Shown here one piece after another: positions 60,975 through 64,000 of a stretch of 64,000 nucleotides of DNA (its first letter is position 1; each line of letters begins with the position of its first letter). The position numbers were made by a program, and so were the translations under genes. The DNA is from Vreelandella sedimenti (GTDB lineage Bacteria; Pseudomonadota; Gammaproteobacteria; Pseudomonadales; Halomonadaceae): positions 80,463 to 144,462 of the forward strand of contig NZ_JACCGK010000009.1 in NCBI RefSeq assembly GCF_013416325.1, written 5' to 3'. The notes below the pieces were generated by a model that worked only from the letters and a program-made list of their open reading frames with translations, ran no database searches and was not told the DNA's origin.

Positions 60975-61833
60975 TGCGAAGCAGTTTAGTGGCAATCGCC
61001 GTGCCGATCAGAGTTATCACCATACCGGCGATAATCTGAAGATTGAGCGTTTCGCCAAGCAGCAGATAGCCCCATATCAGCGCGCTCACCGGCACCAGAA
61101 AAGTGACCGTTGAGGTGGCAGTAGCGCCCGCGCTGGCGAGTAAGCCAAAGTAGAGCAGAAAAGCCAGCGTGGTGCTAAGCGCAGCCAAGGCCAAGGCATT
61201 GCCCCATGCCAGTGGGCTAATGGGTTCGCTCGGCCACAGCAATATGCCGGGAATCATCAGCACCAGCGCCGACATGGCGCTGCTGCCTGCGGCCAGCACC
61301 CGGGTTGGTAGATGGCCAAGGCGCATTTTTGAGTAGTTACCCGCAATACCGTAGCAAAACGTGGCGCCTAAAACGGCCAAAATGAACCAGCCGTCGCCGC
61401 CCAGGGCAAAATCGAGCCGATCAGCAGAGAGCACGTAAACACCCAGGAGTGCCAAGGCGAGCCCCACGTACTGCTGGCGCTGTATCGCGGTAGCGAAGAA
61501 TAGCGCGCCAATTAGTGCAGTAAAAATCGGCGTGGTAGCATTAATCAGTGAGGTAAAGCCCGCTTCAAGGCGCGTGGTAGCAAGTGCCAGTAGTGAAAAA
61601 GGCAGTACGTGATTGACCACCCCTAAAAACAGCAGCGGCCCCTTGTGCTGCCATATGAGTCTCAGGTAGTGCAGGCTGATCAGCAGCGGCATCAATAGCA
61701 GCGCGCCAATGCCCATGCGCACCAGCACTAACGGCACTGCACCGAACTCGGGGGCGGCCACGCGCATAAAGATAAACGACAGGCCCCATAGCGAAGAGAG
61801 CAGTATCAAGCGCAGCGCATCAGCCGACGACAT
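60928..61833 (-). CDS. EamA-family (DMT) transporter
   Basis: A 301-residue protein with ten membrane helices in two EamA repeats: LLSSLWGLSFIFMRVAAPEF at the start, GFTSLINATTPIFTALIGAL in the first repeat, and TVTFLVPVSALIWGYLLLGE in the second. Such proteins export metabolites or drugs. The polar C-terminal tail (RIKRRESPPPVYPPHE) is encoded antisense to the end of the MOSC gene (overlap 60928-60974). Confidence 0.88.
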   Translation of the reverse strand: MSSADALRLILLSSLWGLSFIFMRVAAPEFGAVPLVLVRMGIGALLLMPLLISLHYLRLIWQHKGPLLFLGVVNHVLPFSLLALATTRLEAGFTSLINATTPIFTALIGALFFATAIQRQQYVGLALALLGVYVLSADRLDFALGGDGWFILAVLGATFCYGIAGNYSKMRLGHLPTRVLAAGSSAMSALVLMIPGILLWPSEPISPLAWGNALALAALSTTLAFLLYFGLLASAGATATSTVTFLVPVSALIWGYLLLGETLNLQIIAGMVITLIGTAIATKLLRIKRRESPPPVYPPHE

Positions 61834-62037
61834 GGCGAGTCCTTAACGTTCAAGAGGTGATCCAGTTAGGTAGCTAACTAGCTTAAGGCCGAATAGAAGG
61901 GGATGGAAGCGATTGAAGCACGGGGTCGGCAGAACAGGAGAAAATCAGCTACGCTGGTTAGGTGGTCTAGCGGCAACTGCCGTTAGGCCTTGTCTGACAA
62001 CATGTCTATGCATAATCGCACACACAAGGAGTTGTTC

Positions 62038-62460
62038 ATGGATCGTAAAGCTAGCGCACGTTGGGAAGGTGGTCTCAAGGATGGTAAAGGCACCGTTTCA
62101 ACCGAAAGTGGCGTTTTAGATGCCAAGTACTCCTTCAGCAAGCGCTTTGAAGATGAAAAAGGCACCAACCCCGAAGAGCTGATCGGCGCAGCGCACGCCA
62201 GCTGTTTCTCAATGGCGCTCTCGATGATTTTGGGCGAGAAGGGTTATACCGCTGATGCTATCGAAACCAGCGCCAAAGTGACCCTTTCCCAAAGCGATGC
62301 TGGGTTCGATATCTCGAAAATTCACCTGGACGTGGTGGCTGAGATCAGTGGCGCTGACGACGCCGCATTCCAGGAAGCAGCGGAAACGGCTAAAGCGAAT
62401 TGCCCAGTTTCCAAAGTGCTTAATGCGGATATTAGCATGACGGCTAAACTGAAGGCCTAA
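62038..62460 (+). CDS. osmC: OsmC-family peroxiredoxin-like protein
   Basis: A 140-residue OsmC protein: [20 protein letters not shown] at the N-terminus, and redox cysteines in [17 protein letters not shown] and [15 protein letters not shown]. It reduces organic hydroperoxides and is usually induced by osmotic stress. AAGGAG at 62026-62031 fits the ATG at 62038; the frame extends upstream to 61990. Distinct from the Ohr protein at 54151. Confidence 0.92.
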   Translation: MDRKASARWEGGLKDGKGTVSTESGVLDAKYSFSKRFEDEKGTNPEELIGAAHASCFSMALSMILGEKGYTADAIETSAKVTLSQSDAGFDISKIHLDVVAEISGADDAAFQEAAETAKANCPVSKVLNADISMTAKLKA

Positions 62461-62604
62461 ATTTTGTTTAGGCTGTGATTTGCTTATAAGCAGATAGTTC
62501 TTTTAATATAGATGGCTCGCGTATAAACAGTGTGCGCGAGCCATTTTGTTGACTAAACTAATTTTAGCCTCTTAGGTGTTTTTGTTTTTTAAATAATAGG
62601 CATT

Positions 62605-62638
62605 AAAAAAGCCTTGGTAATTGCCAAGGCTTTTATTT
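62605..62638. terminator. Bidirectional terminator
   Basis: AAAAGCCTTGG and CCAAGGCTTTT pair over 11 bp with a six-base loop, with T-rich sequence after and A-rich sequence before. It serves both osmC and the converging PRC-barrel gene. Confidence 0.9.
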
Positions 62639-62650
62639 ACTGGCTGGTGC

Positions 62651-63076
62651 TTATTTGTCTTTGTCTTCGTTGCGATTGTACTCTTCAGCTGCTTCTAGAG
62701 CATCTTCTGAAGCATTAACGGTAATGACATAATCATCGCCATCTTCGTTTTTGGTCAGCTCAAGCGAGTCCCATTCGATAGCGACGTTTTTCTCGCCCAT
62801 ACCTAAGAAGCCTCCAACGCCAACAACAACAGCATTGATTTGGCCGTCTTCACCGATTACCAGATCAGTGATGGTGCCGATATCTTCGTCATCTTCGACA
62901 CTGCTTTTGACTTGGTTGCCGGTTAAAGCGTCAGCATGGAAAGTGTTTTCTGGCGTTTCTGTCAGGTAAGTTGCTTCCATGGTGGTGGTACTCTCTTCAG
63001 CATTTACACTGCCAGCGGCAAACATAAAGGCCGGAACCATAAGGGTACCTAGAATAGCGGGTTTGATCGTTTTCAT
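62651..63076 (-). CDS. Secreted PRC-barrel domain protein
   Basis: A 141-residue precursor with a signal peptide (ILGTLMVPAFMFAAGSVNA) and a PRC-barrel with GTITDLVIGEDGQINAVVVG and VGGFLGMGEKNVAIEWDSLE. The mature protein is very acidic, as expected for a periplasmic protein of a halophile. PRC-barrel proteins are common in Halomonadaceae; roles vary. AAGGAGC precedes the ATG at 63076; the longer frame to 63139 is not favoured. Confidence 0.85.
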   Translation of the reverse strand: MKTIKPAILGTLMVPAFMFAAGSVNAEESTTTMEATYLTETPENTFHADALTGNQVKSSVEDDEDIGTITDLVIGEDGQINAVVVGVGGFLGMGEKNVAIEWDSLELTKNEDGDDYVITVNASEDALEAAEEYNRNEDKDK

Positions 63077-63495
63077 TTTGCTTGCTCCTTGCGATTTTAT
63101 TGGGCTTAACGACTCCGCGTAACAACCCGAATAAATCAATAGTAGCGGTATTGGCTTCGTTTAAAACAAGCGATAGCAACGCCGATACTATTATTCCTAG
63201 GTGTGTCAATTACCCTAGCTATTTAATGCTTTGGGATAATTGACGCTATCTTGCGCTTCACTGCGCCAAGACAACTATCAGGTTAGTCGCTGTGTTCAAA
63301 AATACAACCATTCCATTGAAACTTTTAACTAAAACGATCGCTGCTGTGCCGCCCTCATGGGCCTACCCGCGCCGTCATGCGACAGTCTGTCGAGTTGACC
63401 TGCCTTCGCTCAGTGTTCATATTCGTCTCTAAATGGCTCGCTTTTTATCCTTGGTTTGATAAAAGTGAGGTCGCGTAAAAAGGAGAACCCTGACC
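63077..63495. other. Intergenic region of about 420 bp
   Basis: Divergent gap between the PRC-barrel and L,D-transpeptidase genes; no coding frame looks real. It contains a TTTTATC/GATAAAA hairpin (63443-63464) upstream of the AGGAG ribosome site of the L,D-transpeptidase gene. Confidence 0.35.
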
Positions 63496-64000
63496 ATGAC
63501 TTCCCACCCTTTGCAGATTATTAAACAGCTCTGCGTCAGCAGCGTTGCGCTAGGCGCTTGGCTATTAGCCTCAAGCGCTGTGGCCGATAGCAGCGAGCTG
63601 CCTAAAGGGCATTTTCTGCTGCCTAAAGAGGGCAATATGGTGGGCCAGGTGTATACCGTCACGGCGACCGAAGAGGATACGCTGCTGGATATTGCCCGGG
63701 CACACAACGTGGGCTATGAAGAAATTCGTATGGCCAACCCGGATACCAGCCTATGGGTACCGGGAGAAGGCACCGAGGTGACGATCCCCGGACAGTATAT
63801 TCTTCCCGATGAAACGCGTAGTGGCATTGTGATTAACGTGGCAGAGCTACGCCTTTACTACTACCCCGAGGTAGGAGAGGGTGAGACGCCGCGGGTCGAA
63901 ACATACCCTATTGGTATCGGGCGGGATGCTTATAACACCCCGCTGGGAATTACCGAAACCACCATGCGGCTTGAAAACCCGGCCTGGTATCCACCCGAGT
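63496..64000 (+). CDS. L,D-transpeptidase (YkuD/ErfK-YbiS family), cut by window edge
   Basis: The first 168 residues are present. A signal peptide precedes AVADSSELPKGHFLLPKEGN, then a LysM-like segment (YTVTATEEDTLLDIARAHNV), then the YkuD domain start (IVINVAELRLYYYPEVGEG, YPIGIGRDAYNTPLG). Proteins of this type form 3-3 cross-links in peptidoglycan or attach lipoprotein to it. The catalytic His/Cys region lies beyond the right edge. AGGAG at 63481-63485 fixes the ATG at 63496. Confidence 0.88.
   Translation, partial: MTSHPLQIIKQLCVSSVALGAWLLASSAVADSSELPKGHFLLPKEGNMVGQVYTVTATEEDTLLDIARAHNVGYEEIRMANPDTSLWVPGEGTEVTIPGQYILPDETRSGIVINVAELRLYYYPEVGEGETPRVETYPIGIGRDAYNTPLGITETTMRLENPAWYPPE

Overview
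The window looks like chromosome of a marine or halophilic gammaproteobacterium, most likely a Halomonas/Vreelandella-type member of Halomonadaceae. This is inferred from gene content (three-gene TRAP gluconate system, MntP, ModEABC, SbtA-type permease with a divergent LysR regulator, OpgG, LpxR, YaeQ, a short protein of the type often labelled 'biopolymer transporter Tol') and moderate-to-high GC. No rRNA, tRNA, CRISPR array or complete insertion sequence was found.

Left part (1-24 kb) is accessory and eroded. It holds many regulator/target pairs: LysR/azoreductase, MerR/class IV aminotransferase, XRE-MmyB/DHA2 efflux pump, AraC, and LysR/SbtA. It also holds a MexEF-like RND pump without an outer-membrane partner, mntP, and a modE-modABC operon with a ModE-like operator. 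Between them lie broken genes: an SDR, a GmhA-like SIS gene, an AraC C-terminus, an aldo/keto reductase, a LysR N-terminus, a second 3' end of the SbtA-type gene joined to an mntP-like scrap, and an erythromycin esterase-like gene with two small deletions. A 148-bp imperfect palindrome with 12-bp terminal inverted repeats (7361-7508) is a MITE/REP-like element.

Middle part (25.3-33.5 kb) is the most unusual region. It encodes a zinc-ligand-poor MDR dehydrogenase, a 6-pyruvoyltetrahydropterin synthase (PTPS)-like protein lacking canonical residues, a glycosyltransferase-methyltransferase fusion, an LPG-synthase-type membrane protein, a RibD-type reductase, a GTP cyclohydrolase II with an odd N-terminus, a creatininase/FAPy-deformylase-like amidohydrolase and an FkbM methyltransferase. 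Together they suggest an uncharacterised pathway starting from GTP and giving a reduced, glycosylated and methylated pyrimidine or pterin compound.

Next come envelope genes (33.5-42.8 kb): opgG with a divergent membrane sulfatase-like enzyme, a ManC/AlgA-type bifunctional enzyme, an LpxL-like acyltransferase between two paralogous small membrane proteins, a VOC protein, a methyltransferase and an MFS carrier. A fatty-acid beta-oxidation set follows (acyl-CoA dehydrogenase, acyl-CoA ligase, 3-hydroxyacyl-CoA dehydrogenase, enoyl-CoA hydratase; 42.9-48.3 kb) behind a PsrA-like palindrome. Then come LysE, GST, YaeQ, LpxR, small proteins, YghU, YgeA, Ohr/OhrR, a gluconate TRAP-GntK-GntR locus with a GntR-type operator (55.2-60.1 kb), MOSC, EamA, OsmC, a PRC-barrel protein, and an L,D-transpeptidase cut by the right edge.
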